From assembly GCA_963281255.1 (NCBI GenBank), contig OY725490.1, forward strand, positions 6,262,001-6,326,000: DNA of 64,000 nucleotides, given 5' to 3'. The notes below the pieces were generated by a model that was not told the DNA's origin, made no database searches, and saw only the letters and a list, made by a program, of their open reading frames with translations. Position numbers and translations under genes: made by a program. Source of the stretch: Aphrocallistes beatrix. Lineage: Eukaryota; Porifera; Hexactinellida; Sceptrulophora; Aphrocallistidae. Below, piece after piece: positions 33,328 to 43,795 of the stretch. Positions within the stretch are counted from its first letter, which is position 1. The number at the start of each line of letters is the position of its first letter.

Positions 33328-34161
33328 ATGCTGGGATATTCCAATAAAGAAATCATAACTCAAAATAAGATGCTCTTCTCTTTCGGGAAGAAACAGAAGG
33401 TCACAGCACGCAGCATCGTAATGCATCCAGATCTAGATCTCATGTTTGTCTCTGACATGAAGAGCAGGGCTATCCAGGTATACACACAGTCTGGCGACCA
33501 TGTAACCACACACACGCATAGTCCATCCGAATATTTCGCACCTTGGGGAATGACCTACAAGAACGGAACTCTCTACGTTGTTTCATCGAATCGAATCCTG
33601 AGCTTTAATGATTTCACAGTTTGGGCTCATGACAGATGGGGAGATCGCCAGGTGATTCTCAGTACTCCACGAGGTCTGTCTTGCGATGAACAGTCCAACT
33701 TGTACGTAGCAGATAAAGGCAACGATCGCATTTGTGTATTCGACAAAGAGTTGAAGTTACTTAGGACCCTAGCCCAGAGAGAAATCGCGAAACCGCGAGA
33801 TGTACAAGTGGTTGGAGAGGAGCTGGCCGTGCTGACAGAAGAAGCGCCCTTCTTGATCGTGTTCTCATTGAAAGGGGAAGTGTTAAGAACTTTAAATGCG
33901 CTTGAACAGTTTTGCATTGAACCCTGGTTCTTCTTTATTGATGAAGAGTGGAACATTTTAATCAGTGATTACGACCTCTATTGCTGCTCATCTTTCAAGA
34001 AAACAGGAGAGTTAAAAGAAAGACTCTTCAAACCTCAGTTTGACTTGAATCACAGCACACAACTTGTGTCGGTATTTGGCATAAGTTTGACAGCGGAGAA
34101 GAAAATTATTATTTGTACATCCAGCCGCGAACATCCGTTCTGCATCTTCCTTAATTCATAG
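33328..34161 (+). CDS. NHL-repeat protein without coiled coil
   Basis: A 277-aa single-exon protein from ATG 33328. It is a stand-alone propeller: blades such as LMFVSDMKSRAIQVYTQSG, LYVADKGNDRICVFDKELK and ILISDYDLYCCSSFKKTG. It lacks the N-terminal coiled coil of the 410-aa family and is only distantly related in sequence. Its upstream region is the end of the duplicated segment (33240), so the duplication or insertion may have removed or replaced a 5' part. Base composition is more balanced than in the recent copies. Role unknown; probably a binding scaffold. Confidence 0.8.
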   Translation: MLGYSNKEIITQNKMLFSFGKKQKVTARSIVMHPDLDLMFVSDMKSRAIQVYTQSGDHVTTHTHSPSEYFAPWGMTYKNGTLYVVSSNRILSFNDFTVWAHDRWGDRQVILSTPRGLSCDEQSNLYVADKGNDRICVFDKELKLLRTLAQREIAKPRDVQVVGEELAVLTEEAPFLIVFSLKGEVLRTLNALEQFCIEPWFFFIDEEWNILISDYDLYCCSSFKKTGELKERLFKPQFDLNHSTQLVSVFGISLTAEKKIIICTSSREHPFCIFLNS

Positions 34162-34730
34162 CGTTAAAGTAAAACGATCTTAAAGTTTTGAATTCGTTGT
34201 TTGAATGTGGTTTGTGTGTTGATTATCTTAACTATTACTCGAGCACAAATTTTTAAAAATTTCAATACTTTTTGAGTTAAGAGGGTTTGAGATTAGGAAT
34301 TTGGTAAAAATTCACTCCAACGTTATTGAACCAGGTCGGCATTTTGGTAAAAAGCCCCCCCCCCCCCCCCCCAAGGGGTATTTTGATGCTTTTTGGTACA
34401 GATTTTCAAAAACATTTTCAAATTTTACCCCAGGCGTAATTTAAGCTATAATAGAATTGGAATCGATTCCCATGGAATGTACGTATAACTAAATAGCTAT
34501 AATTACAATTAGCACACAATATAAGATTGACAACCACTATATAGATTAGATATGCAAAATTGACGACTACAAGTTGATCAATGTAATCCCTAGCTACACG
34601 AATCATATAATTGATGATAAACCTCATAGAAACCAGATATGATACGTGTTGAATTGTGGGTTCCTTTCCATTAGCATTCCATTCATGTCAATTCCATTCC
34701 ATTGTCATTGTTAAATGATTTCCAGACAAC
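34162..34730. other. Intergenic with poly-C run
   Basis: A C run of about 17 bases lies at 34356-34373 in AT-rich sequence. No gene is seen. Confidence 0.5.
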
Positions 34731-34738
34731 TATAAAAG
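34731..34738 (+). promoter_or_regulatory. TATA box of hairpin unit copy 3
   Basis: tataaaag preceded by gacaac and followed by gagcag; conserved in all three copies at the same distance from hairpin 1. Confidence 0.6.
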
Positions 34739-34985
34739 GAGCAGGAACTCGACAGAATCAAGTTTCCACTTGTTCCACGCTCAACTCAAAGTGATCGGGT
34801 TGCCGTTTGAGGTTGGTGATAACTTCAGGGGTCAACCCGACCACTTAGAGATGGAGCGCGTGTGCCGCTGTGTCGCAAAGGGGACGCAGCGTGTCAAAGT
34901 GATCGGGTTGCCATCTGAGTTGTATCACTCAGCGGACAACCTGATCACTTAGACACTGTAGAAGAGAACTGAGTGTTTCTATAAG
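34739..34985 (+). ncRNA. Candidate structured RNA with two tandem hairpins (copy 3)
   Basis: Plus-strand copy of the unit at 17725 and 32160, outside the segmental duplication and in reverse orientation. Hairpin 1 lies at 34790-34845 and hairpin 2 at 34898-34949. Similarity covers the promoter, both hairpins and the short acactg...gagtgt stem, then fades about 30 bp past it. So the unit itself, not the whole neighbourhood, was copied. This supports an autonomous small gene or a small mobile unit. Confidence 0.45.
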
Positions 34986-35878
34986 ACATTATACCCTGGT
35001 TTATAGGACCAGTATTATATTCGTGGCCACCCACCTTGCCGGATGCCATCTTACCGAAATGCCAATTTACATACAGTAGAACTCGGATACGTAATACTTA
35101 GCCCTCCGGGAAGCGGGAAAAAGTACGTACTATCTGTAAGTACGTACTAACCGAGTTGATGTTACATAGGAATCTCTATATTAAATGAATTTTGTTTCAG
35201 AGAAATTAGTACGTAGTACGTACTAAGCCGAAGAGTTCGTCTCATCAAGAGGATTATTGTGATTGGTAGGTGCTTTCTCCAAGCAACCATTTGACTTGTT
35301 AGTAGGTATATACGAACATTGTGCAATCCTCTCTCGACGCATCACCAATATGTAACATTGCGATCGCGTCTTTATCTTTGACATATATACATCCATTATA
35401 GAGTATTTCTTTGCCCCTGAAAAGTATATTCCATAATCGTTGTTCTTAATACGGAAGTATACTACAAGATATTTATAAGACGCTTCAGTAAAGTTTGTGA
35501 ACATAATTTGTGAATATAAGAGTACCAAACATATCCAATTACAATTGACTTGTAACATATTTCGACATTTGTAGTATTTACAAACAACAATAATTTCAAC
35601 ACTCTATCCGCAAGATGCTATCCGGTAAGGTGGCAATTTGGCAAGATGGCATTCGACATGATGGATTTCAGAAAGATGTCCTAGCACCATATTATTATAG
35701 AATAAAAACAAACTGTTTGAAATACGTATTCTGATATTCCACTGTCACCAATAACACATAAAGACAATATTCTCCATTGTTGATTATTTGTAGTATCAAT
35801 GCTTAATGGACCTTCAATTGGAATGACTAATTTTATAGAAATAAGTTTAAATTATATTTTCTTCCTGCTAGTTTAAAA
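34986..35878. other. Intergenic with degraded MITE
   Basis: At about 35079-35240 a pogo-like start (ta|cagtagaactcggatac) is followed by several gtacgtacta palindromes. The right end is unclear. No gene. Confidence 0.4.
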
Positions 35879-37030
35879 ATGGCGGATATAGAATTCGATC
35901 TACCTCACCCCCTGGTAATGGATATGGGATCAGATTCAGTTAAATTGGGTTTCAGTGGAGACGATGCGCCTAGGTCAATAACAACGAATTTGGTATGCAA
36001 AAACAGCTCAGAAATTAATGTAATGGTTGGGATGGGTACTCAGACTTATTACAAGGGAGCTGAAGCTGAATGTAAAAGAGGATTATTCGAGTTACAGCGT
36101 CCAGTTGTGAACGGCGTAATCAGAGATTTGCACCTGATGGAAATGGTGTGGCATCACGCATTCTATAATGAACTGACAGTAGCACCTGAGGAACATCCAG
36201 TTTTATTCACAGAACACCCGCTCAATCCAATATGGAATAGAAAAGAAATGCTTACGTTAGCCATGGAGACATTCAACATTCCTGGAGTCTATTTCGCTAT
36301 CCCTGGTGTGCTTAACTATTACGCTACGGAGATTAGTACTCAGATAGCTGGCAACAAGTCTGGTGTTTTCGTAGACTGTGGTAGCGGAGTAACTTCGATT
36401 GTTCCTGTGCATCAAGGGAAGGTTGTAACTGATGCCATAATGAGGCAAGATTGGGCGGGAGATGTGTGTACTGACAGGCTGAGTCAGTTGCTGCAAGAAA
36501 GAGGACACGCCTCTTCAGTTAATTCTAGAGAAGTGGTGGAACAGATGAAACTGAGCACAGCCAATGTTTCCATTCAACCTGAACTGATGAAGAGTGATTT
36601 GGAAACAAAGTTTTGGGAGAATCCAGACGGAGAAAAATTTGACGTGAGTCGAGAGAGAGTCGAATGTATGGAGCCAATATTCTCCCCAGACATTCTGGAT
36701 TCCGATGCGTTGGGCATACACAAGCTAGCATTGGCGAGTATTGAGAAGTGCGAACAGCCCATTCAGAGAGAACTGTGCAACCGGATTGTGCTGTCAGGAG
36801 GTACAACAGTATGTCCAGGATTTGAATTAAGATTCAGGAGAGAGATGAGCAATATTTTAACGAATGAGTTGAGGGATGTGTTAGAGGTAATCGCCAACCC
36901 AGCGAGGCAATACACCACATGGATAGGAGGATCCTTTTTCGCGTCTCAACCACTATTTCATGAACTCCTTATCTCTAAGGCTGATTATGAAGAACACGGT
37001 CCAGACATAGCTTATAAAAAAATTGTTTAG
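35879..37030 (+). CDS. Divergent actin-related protein
   Basis: A 383-aa single-exon actin-fold protein from ATG 35879. Conserved features: phosphate loop 1 (MDMGSDSVKLGFSGDDAPR), a DNase-loop-like MVGMGTQ..YKG, FTEHPLNP, phosphate loop 2 (VDCGSGVTSIVP), adenosine motif (VLSGGTTVCPGF), and a C-terminal WIGGS. It differs at the ATP-hydrolysis sites of actin: Gln137 (actin AIQAVL) is Pro here (AIPGVL), Asp157 is Ser, and His161 is Ser. The C terminus KCF is replaced by KKIV. It probably binds nucleotide but hydrolyses it poorly, so it is an orphan ARP rather than a filament-forming actin. The lack of introns suggests a retrocopy origin. Which ARP class it belongs to is unclear. Confidence 0.88.
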   Translation: MADIEFDLPHPLVMDMGSDSVKLGFSGDDAPRSITTNLVCKNSSEINVMVGMGTQTYYKGAEAECKRGLFELQRPVVNGVIRDLHLMEMVWHHAFYNELTVAPEEHPVLFTEHPLNPIWNRKEMLTLAMETFNIPGVYFAIPGVLNYYATEISTQIAGNKSGVFVDCGSGVTSIVPVHQGKVVTDAIMRQDWAGDVCTDRLSQLLQERGHASSVNSREVVEQMKLSTANVSIQPELMKSDLETKFWENPDGEKFDVSRERVECMEPIFSPDILDSDALGIHKLALASIEKCEQPIQRELCNRIVLSGGTTVCPGFELRFRREMSNILTNELRDVLEVIANPARQYTTWIGGSFFASQPLFHELLISKADYEEHGPDIAYKKIV

Positions 37031-39155
37031 ATAAATATTTTATTAATACTCTACGTGTATTTTTATAGAGGTGTGAATATTTTGCCTATTATTAGAACAT
37101 ATTTGCATATTAAATATAAAATTTGAGGTTGATGACGGGTTAAAATTTTTAACCGCAAATAACTATGCCCGATTGAATTGCGACTGAATTGGGTTTTAGG
37201 TGAGGAACTATCTACCTTTGATATTAATATGGAGTTTCCACGTTGAATAGTAGCGGAATTAGTGTTGTAGCACTAACTACAAAAGTAATTGTATAAGAAG
37301 CACACTAAAACTTACTTTTTAGTACACACATTATTCTCATGACAAATACGTAAATAAATAGACGCAAATTGTCCTTACTTTTATTGCATCTTTATTTTCA
37401 AATCTAAATTCGTAAGTTTATTCTAGTTCATCTGAAGAAGAAGCATTGCTACTTAATAGGACGATTAACTTTTGAAGCTTTCCACTGAAGATTCTTTGTT
37501 GATGAATAGAAAATTTTCTCAAACACTAAATTAGTCTCCAATTGGTACCTACGAGTATATGCAATATGTTTGACTTCTAAATTTATCAATTATTTGCTAA
37601 TGTATGTATATACACTAATCACTTTCATTACTAAGTTCAACTAAATTTAAACTTAGTCGAGTGATTGAGTCTACTTAAGTATTAGCAATTATTAACAACG
37701 TAATATGATGTTCCAATAGAAATATGTTTATTTCTTAAATGTATATGCAAAAAATCTAATTGCACCTCCCACATGAAATTGAGCAATAGTTATTATTGGA
37801 TGTTATACAGGATGTTATTTTTGTTAATCTAAGAACTCTATATACACTGTGTATATGTTCCAATTAATTATCTAGAAAGTCTACTATCTTATGTTGCCAC
37901 TTTCAAGTCGAGAGGGAAACGTTTAGATTTACGCAAAAGTCCAAGTTTGTGAAGTCTAACAAATCAGATCTTCTGAATAATTCCTCAGTAAAAGTCCATG
38001 AAAAGCACTCAGCAAGTTAGACAATAAAATATACTTGTAAGGTGAGCATGCCTCGTAGGGGGAAGGTGTGGTTATTAATTGATATAATTGGATTTACTTT
38101 ATGTCGGCCACAATTAGAGTGTTGTAGTTTTTTGGATAATATAAATCAAATCTGGCCAATAATACAAATTCAAGCCGTTTTAAATATCGTCGATATATCG
38201 ATGGTCGTCATACGTATAAGTAATCCCTTTTAAATTTAGATACGTACATGTTCTAGGATGGTGAATAAGCAACTTACAGATAGAAGAGATACTAGGAGAG
38301 TTGAAATAATTCAATGAGAACACAGCAAGAGATATGAGGTTAGCTCCTGCATTCAGTCCAACCTGAACGAGTAAGTTGACGCAAAAGGATAAATAGATGC
38401 AAATTGTTCTTTGCACAAATTTTAAAAATGTTTTATGATTGCTTTTTAAAGAGATTTTTCAATAGTATATGAAAATTGAAAATATGTATAAAAGTATATA
38501 AGAAACACTTTGATTCAAAACGTTAGGTATGGGCATCGAATAAAAATCTCTCCATGATAGTAACCACCTGAACTCCCCGGCTAGCGTATTTTCTGTGTTC
38601 GGGTTGTAGCGGGTTCGAATTAAGGAGATTCGGAATGTGATGTTGTACTGTATTGCTTTGTATGCCAACCAGGAACTTTATTCAAGATAGTCTAAACATA
38701 TCTTAATTTGAACATGAGTGGCATAAAGTTGAAATAATATTATTAGCCACTTGTCCTCGTACAAATAATTTTTTAGTTTGTTTGTATTTGCGGATACATT
38801 TTAAATGTAAAATCTTGCAATCATTTTGCAATCAAAATTATTTTTTACTACTCACTCACTAATAAATACATTTTATAAACTGCTCAAAATACTTTTCTGT
38901 AGTTTCAAAACATATTTTGTTGATTCAAAAAGTACATAAAAAAGCTAATAGCTGAACCTACTACTACTTACTGCCTTGGTGTCATGTAGAAATATCCTGA
39001 GTATAACATATGTTCTAATACTGTGTATGTACAATGAAGCCTGTATAATGCAGTGAATGATATCAACGCGGCTATAAATAATGCATGAATGGCATTACGA
39101 GTATATATCTTAAAATATACAAGTAGTAGAATCAATTCATTAAGAGTGCTTTAGA
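37031..39155. other. Intergenic
   Basis: No supported gene. Contains one half of a direct repeat (37475-37650) matched at 40787-40962. Small ORFs have no recognisable domains. Confidence 0.45.
37475..37650. repeat. Direct repeat flanking the UBE2W region, copy 1
   Basis: Shares ccactgaagatt, gatgaatagaaaa, ccaattggtacctacg and tcaattatttgctaatgta with 40787-40962, in the same order and orientation. Confidence 0.75.
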
Positions 39156-40482
39156 ATGGCCGAAATCAGACTCCCATCTAGTGGATTGACAGGCGTCTCG
39201 AGGATTCAGCATGAACTCAAATACTTCATCGAGTCTTCACCAGAACACTTAGGCATATACTCTGTCGATGAATCGAATATCTACAAGTAATTAGAACCTG
39301 TATTAGAAAGGCTTACTTGTGTAAATTTTTAATATTTTCTTTGAATCTAGATGGATCGTGTCAATGAAAGGAGTTGAAGGTAAGTCAAAAGACTGTTATA
39401 CATATATATTCTAGCATAAAATAAGAATCTTACACAGTATATCTGTATAATAGGGACTGCGTATGAAGGCCAAGTTTTCAAGTTACAGTTAGAATTTACA
39501 GATGCATATCCGAACGAATCACCTATTGTAAGTTCTTGATACTTGTAGGTATATGCTACAGTTTAAAACGTCAAATCAGTTATAATGTAAATACCTGGAA
39601 AATTTTAGTTATTTTGTATAATACCAGAAAATTCCAGGCATTTTCCATCAGTTATTATGCATAATGCCTGAAATTTTCAGGTATTTTTCATGAATGGCGG
39701 AAAATCCGTCACAAGGAAAATTCGTCTCTATAATTTCTAATTCATAAATAAGAATATAACCATCCACTATATTTCCATTTTGGGATGTTTTCTAGTAATA
39801 GCGGTTAAAGTCAAGACATCTACAAACAGTACAAGCTTGTACATAAGCTACGGCTGTAGTGCAAAAGCCCATGATTACATTATCATGCGTCTAAAATGCC
39901 ATGATATCACGTGACGACTTTAATTCTCCACCTCAAAAGCCTCCTTGACACCTGGCTTCGAGCTCCATTCCTCCTTTCAAATGCAATTGGCCTTCGGCCC
40001 CCTCATAATATTTCCACAGATAAAAGCACCCACTTCCTCCATTATTACACATTGCATATACAACTTAGGTTTCTGGGGACAAAATAAAATGTATACGTAT
40101 ATATATATATATATATATATATATCAGCTGAATAACATATCTTATTCAAAAATATCCTAGGTTAAATTCGTGCTCGGGCATGTACCAGTGCATCCTCACA
40201 TCTACAGTAATGGGCACATATGCTTAGAGATTTTGTATCATGGCTATCAACCCGAGATGACCGTTGTCTACCTCTGTATCGGTGTGACACAGATGCTGAA
40301 TCACAATACGAAAATGTCAGCTCCTTATAACGACATAGCTTATAGTCTGGGTTATGCCAAAAATCGAAATCCCAAACTGTCAAACTGGGTTTATGAAGGT
40401 GAGTCGATATAAGAACATTTTATGCTATTCCAAACTGAATAAATAGTATTTACTTATTTTTCTATTTTTAGATACATATTGA
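39156..40482 (+). CDS. UBE2W: Ubiquitin-conjugating enzyme E2 W-like, five exons
   Basis: Exons 39156-39286, 39351-39379, 39454-39527, 40161-40398 and 40472-40482 join in frame to 160 aa, all with GT...AG introns (64, 74, 633 and 73 bp). The protein has an E2 fold: IYKWIVSMKGVEGTAYEG, FTDAYPNESPIV, then the active-site block HPHIYSNGHICLEIL with catalytic Cys99. The UBE2W hallmark HPH replaces the usual HPN, and the C terminus WVYEDTY corresponds to the WWYHDDTC end of the animal enzyme. UBE2W attaches ubiquitin to the alpha-amino group of substrates with disordered N termini. The third intron holds a short palindromic repeat and a TA microsatellite. Confidence 0.92.
40097..40124. repeat. (TA)n microsatellite in UBE2W intron 3
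   Basis: A run of about 13 TA units, 37 bp before exon 4. Confidence 0.95.
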
Positions 40483-41513
40483 AGGAGCTCTTCTCTTTGA
40501 AACCCCTCATTGACAATGACTTTTGCTTGCTCATTTCCGGTTAAGTCATTTTGGGCGGGGAAGCCATATAAATGTGAGGTCCAAGCTATAGATAGAATGG
40601 ACCCCAGGTCATTGATGGGTTTTAAAGAGTGAACACTGTGAACATTTATATTCTGTTAGTAGTCAACTAAATTCTATAACATTTTGGAATGTTGTACTTT
40701 GACACAATATTGAAATAATTGTAATTTGCTGTTTCAGTATTGAACATATAAGACACAAGTATCAGGATGAAATAAGTTAGGTTATGAAATTGTTCCACTG
40801 AAGATTTTCTGTCGATGAATAGAAAATGTTGTCAAACATGAATTAGTCCACAGTCACTATCCAATTGGTACCTACGTGTATATGTAATCTGTTTGACTCC
40901 TAAATGCATCAATTATTTGCTAATGTACATATAAACTAATCAATTTCATTACCTAAATATATGAAAATAAAATAGCACCTGAGGTTGGCGACTTATCAGT
41001 CTGTACAGCTAGATTCTACATACTCTCCCACTTTGGAAATTGTTTTTGACTTAAGATTATCTGTGGGTTCCATTTTCACCTCGACCCCATCAAATTAGTT
41101 ATTTCCCTCTGGTGCTGGTGGATCTGTTGATTCTTCATTTTCAAGTGTATCGAGTCGACTTCTCAATAAATATTCAAGTTTTCACTTTTCTTTCTAAATC
41201 CAAATCTTTCAATCAGTTCACCTCTCCTGAACCTTTTCGATTCGGTAATACTTATTTTCAATTCCTCAGAAATGACACTTCACATTCCAGAAGTTACCTC
41301 AATTTTATAACACGTCGCAATGTAATTAATGAAACGATGCCACTGAGCTTTCCAAAGTACTCTTCTGGATAAAGTACGTAACTATTTAGGTTTGCAATGG
41401 ATACTCTGTGCAGTCAGGATAAATTTAGATATCATTAAGTGGAATATTGAAATAAGATACAATTCAATAATGTGTACTAGTAAACCTTTTCTTTAATTCA
41501 ACGAAAACTATAA
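40483..41513. other. Intergenic with second half of direct repeat
   Basis: 40787-40962 repeats 37475-37650. An 86-codon ORF at 41112 has no recognisable domain. No gene. Confidence 0.5.
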
Positions 41514-42494
41514 ATGCTTGAAGGACTATACCTCCATTCAAATTATATCGAAAGAAGTGAAATGGAAATCAAAATTTCAGAAGACGAACCTATACCTATA
41601 ACATTTGAAAAATCTATTAAAATAAAAGAGATTCCGAAATATCAGTACCATCCAGTCTATTTGATGCCAAAAATTCCTGATTACGAAAACTTTCAACAAC
41701 TCCTATTTGTTAACAAGGCAAGAGAATGGGATGTTCAAAATTCACAAGGTATCGCAGTCCATGTATCTACAAATTCTATTTTTATCACCGATTACAACAA
41801 CAGTAACATTCATATATTAACTGAAGAAGGAGAATATCAAAGAAAACTAGAGAATCAAGCGCTAAGATATCCTTTTGGAATACTCACCTTTGAAAATAAT
41901 GTTTATGTCACTGACTATGGTTACCACGCCCTACTTAAGTTCACGCTTCCAGAGTTTGAGTTAGTAAAAAGGGTCGGGAATAAAGGATATGGTCGTGAAG
42001 AGTTCCAATACCCACGCAACATAGCTATCTCTCCAAACAACCTTATTTGTGTCGCAGATCATTATAACAACCGAATTCAGATATTGGATCTCGATCTTAT
42101 TTTCCAGGGAGCACTCCAACATAGAACTATGGTTTCTCCAGTTGATATTAAATTTTCAGCTACTCGTATGTATGTATTGAGTTCTAAGAACAACCCATGT
42201 GTACACATTTTCACACTTACAGGAGAGAAGATCGGCTCTATCGTTCGGAGAGGAGAGGGAATGCTGGAGGATGGAGCATACTTCTTCTGTCTAGATGCGG
42301 ATAGTAATATTGTTATCAGTGATCCGTCTGAAGATAACCTTAAAGTATTCTCCCCTGAAGGAGACTTCCTACAAACTGTAGGGATACGAGGGTATCTCCC
42401 TGGGATGTTTCTATCCCCCACTGGGATTGCTCTACTCAAGCAAACACAGTTAGTCTGTGTGTCTCGTAATTGTCTCCTTCAAATATTATCTTAA
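41514..42494 (+). CDS. NHL-repeat protein with short acidic N terminus
   Basis: A 326-aa single-exon protein from ATG 41514. Residues 1-65 are acidic and proline-containing with no coiled coil. From about residue 70 there are NHL blades: SIFITDYNNSNIHILTEEG, NVYVTDYGYHALLKF, GYGREEFQYPRNIAI, LICVADHYNNRIQILD, NIVISDPSEDNLKVFSPEG, and a closing GIRGYLPGMFLSPTGIALL blade. It is the third distinct NHL lineage in the window, besides the tandem 410-aa family and the minus-strand pair. Function unknown; the propeller suggests a binding role. Confidence 0.82.
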   Translation: MLEGLYLHSNYIERSEMEIKISEDEPIPITFEKSIKIKEIPKYQYHPVYLMPKIPDYENFQQLLFVNKAREWDVQNSQGIAVHVSTNSIFITDYNNSNIHILTEEGEYQRKLENQALRYPFGILTFENNVYVTDYGYHALLKFTLPEFELVKRVGNKGYGREEFQYPRNIAISPNNLICVADHYNNRIQILDLDLIFQGALQHRTMVSPVDIKFSATRMYVLSSKNNPCVHIFTLTGEKIGSIVRRGEGMLEDGAYFFCLDADSNIVISDPSEDNLKVFSPEGDFLQTVGIRGYLPGMFLSPTGIALLKQTQLVCVSRNCLLQILS

Positions 42495-43795
42495 CCAAGC
42501 TTAGGTATATGTCATTTTATATTATGTATATTTAATGATCGTGTAATCGTGTATTAGGATTTCCACATATTATTTTTGGCTCAATTAAATTACCAATTTT
42601 TTGGTGAGCCAGAAGTGAGAAGGACATCTAGAACAATGATAATCAGCTTCCAAATGTGTTGGTATGTAATGGTATATCACAGGTTTTTTTTAAAGGTTGA
42701 GACCTTGGTGTAACTCAGCTTAATCACAGTGTAACCACCGAAAAAATATTAACCAAATATTGCCCACGCTGCAGCGGCCGACCCAAATCGTGGTGTAACT
42801 CCCAAAATTCGTGGTGTAATTTTTACACCACGATCGCCCTTAAAAAAACCCCTGGTATATAATGTCCTAAACAAGTGACTAAAGACCAATTTTTTCGTTT
42901 TCTCTGGTAGTTAATGACTCCCTGAAATTCTAGAAATAGAATTTATCTCACAGATGTTGTAAACGAAAAAGTGAGCTTCATATACACTGCAGCAATAATA
43001 CATGCAAATGAAAAGCGAATTGAATAACAGCATAGTTATTTAAGTGTTTCAATGTATTCCTACTACCTCAAATTTACTATTTGCTTTAGTCTCAAATAGA
43101 AGCTTCTTGCTACTACAGTGGTGGCTCACATATATTTAAAATAGGGATTGACTATATATACTGCAGCTAATGTCTCGTAAGCAAATATGGGTCAGCTAGA
43201 ATTTGTATTGCCTAATAATTCAACCGAGAAATAATGTGATCTTGAAATAGGTACATCAGGGGTATCCCTAACATATTTTTTTATTCTCCAAAATTTGACA
43301 GGAAGTGTATGCCGAAATGAAATATTCGGAATCTCTACATATGTACATATTTCCTCGAAAAACCTGAGTCGTTGAAAAGCTAGAACTTAATAATGGCAGG
43401 AATACATACGTACTAATGTGCTATAACGATTCCAATTAATTCTCTGATAATTGCTATATTTCTTCTGGATATATATTTGTAAGAAGTAATGCTGTATGCC
43501 TAAATTTTCAATTTTCAATTGAGATCAGATGGCAATGGAGTCTCCAGCAGAGTATTTAGACGTCAATTATGCAATCAAGCTCTATTTTAAGTTTATCCCC
43601 ATCAATAATTCACAAATTGTTATTAATTAAGTTTCGGGATACTTCGTACATTGGCACCTACTCGAATATTGGATGGTTCTGGTATGTGGGGAGTTTTTTG
43701 AAAATTTAAGATAAATTGTAATAAAATACATTCGAAAACTAGGCCCAAAAATTAAAAAACTTTAAAATCATTTACATTATTTTAGAGTTGAAAAC
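42495..43795. other. Intergenic with one MITE
   Basis: No gene. The MITE at 42678-42852 is annotated separately. 43518-43560 is unassigned. Confidence 0.45.
42678..42852. mobile_element. 175-bp MITE with 8-bp TSD tggtatat
   Basis: Inverted ends ggttttttttaaagg / ccttaaaaaaacccc. The duplicate tggtatat lies at 42670-42677 and 42853-42860. Internal repeats of tggtgtaa(c/t) occur. An 8-bp TSD suggests hAT. Confidence 0.75.

Noticed and set aside
34770-34952. 60-codon ORF shared by the three hairpin units
   Set aside because: It starts with TTG, the first Met is deep inside, and the repeated peptide mirrors the repeated hairpin arms. RNA structure explains the conservation better, though a peptide is not excluded.
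38600-38630. tRNA-like gggttcgaatt
   Set aside because: No acceptor, D or anticodon arms can be placed around it.
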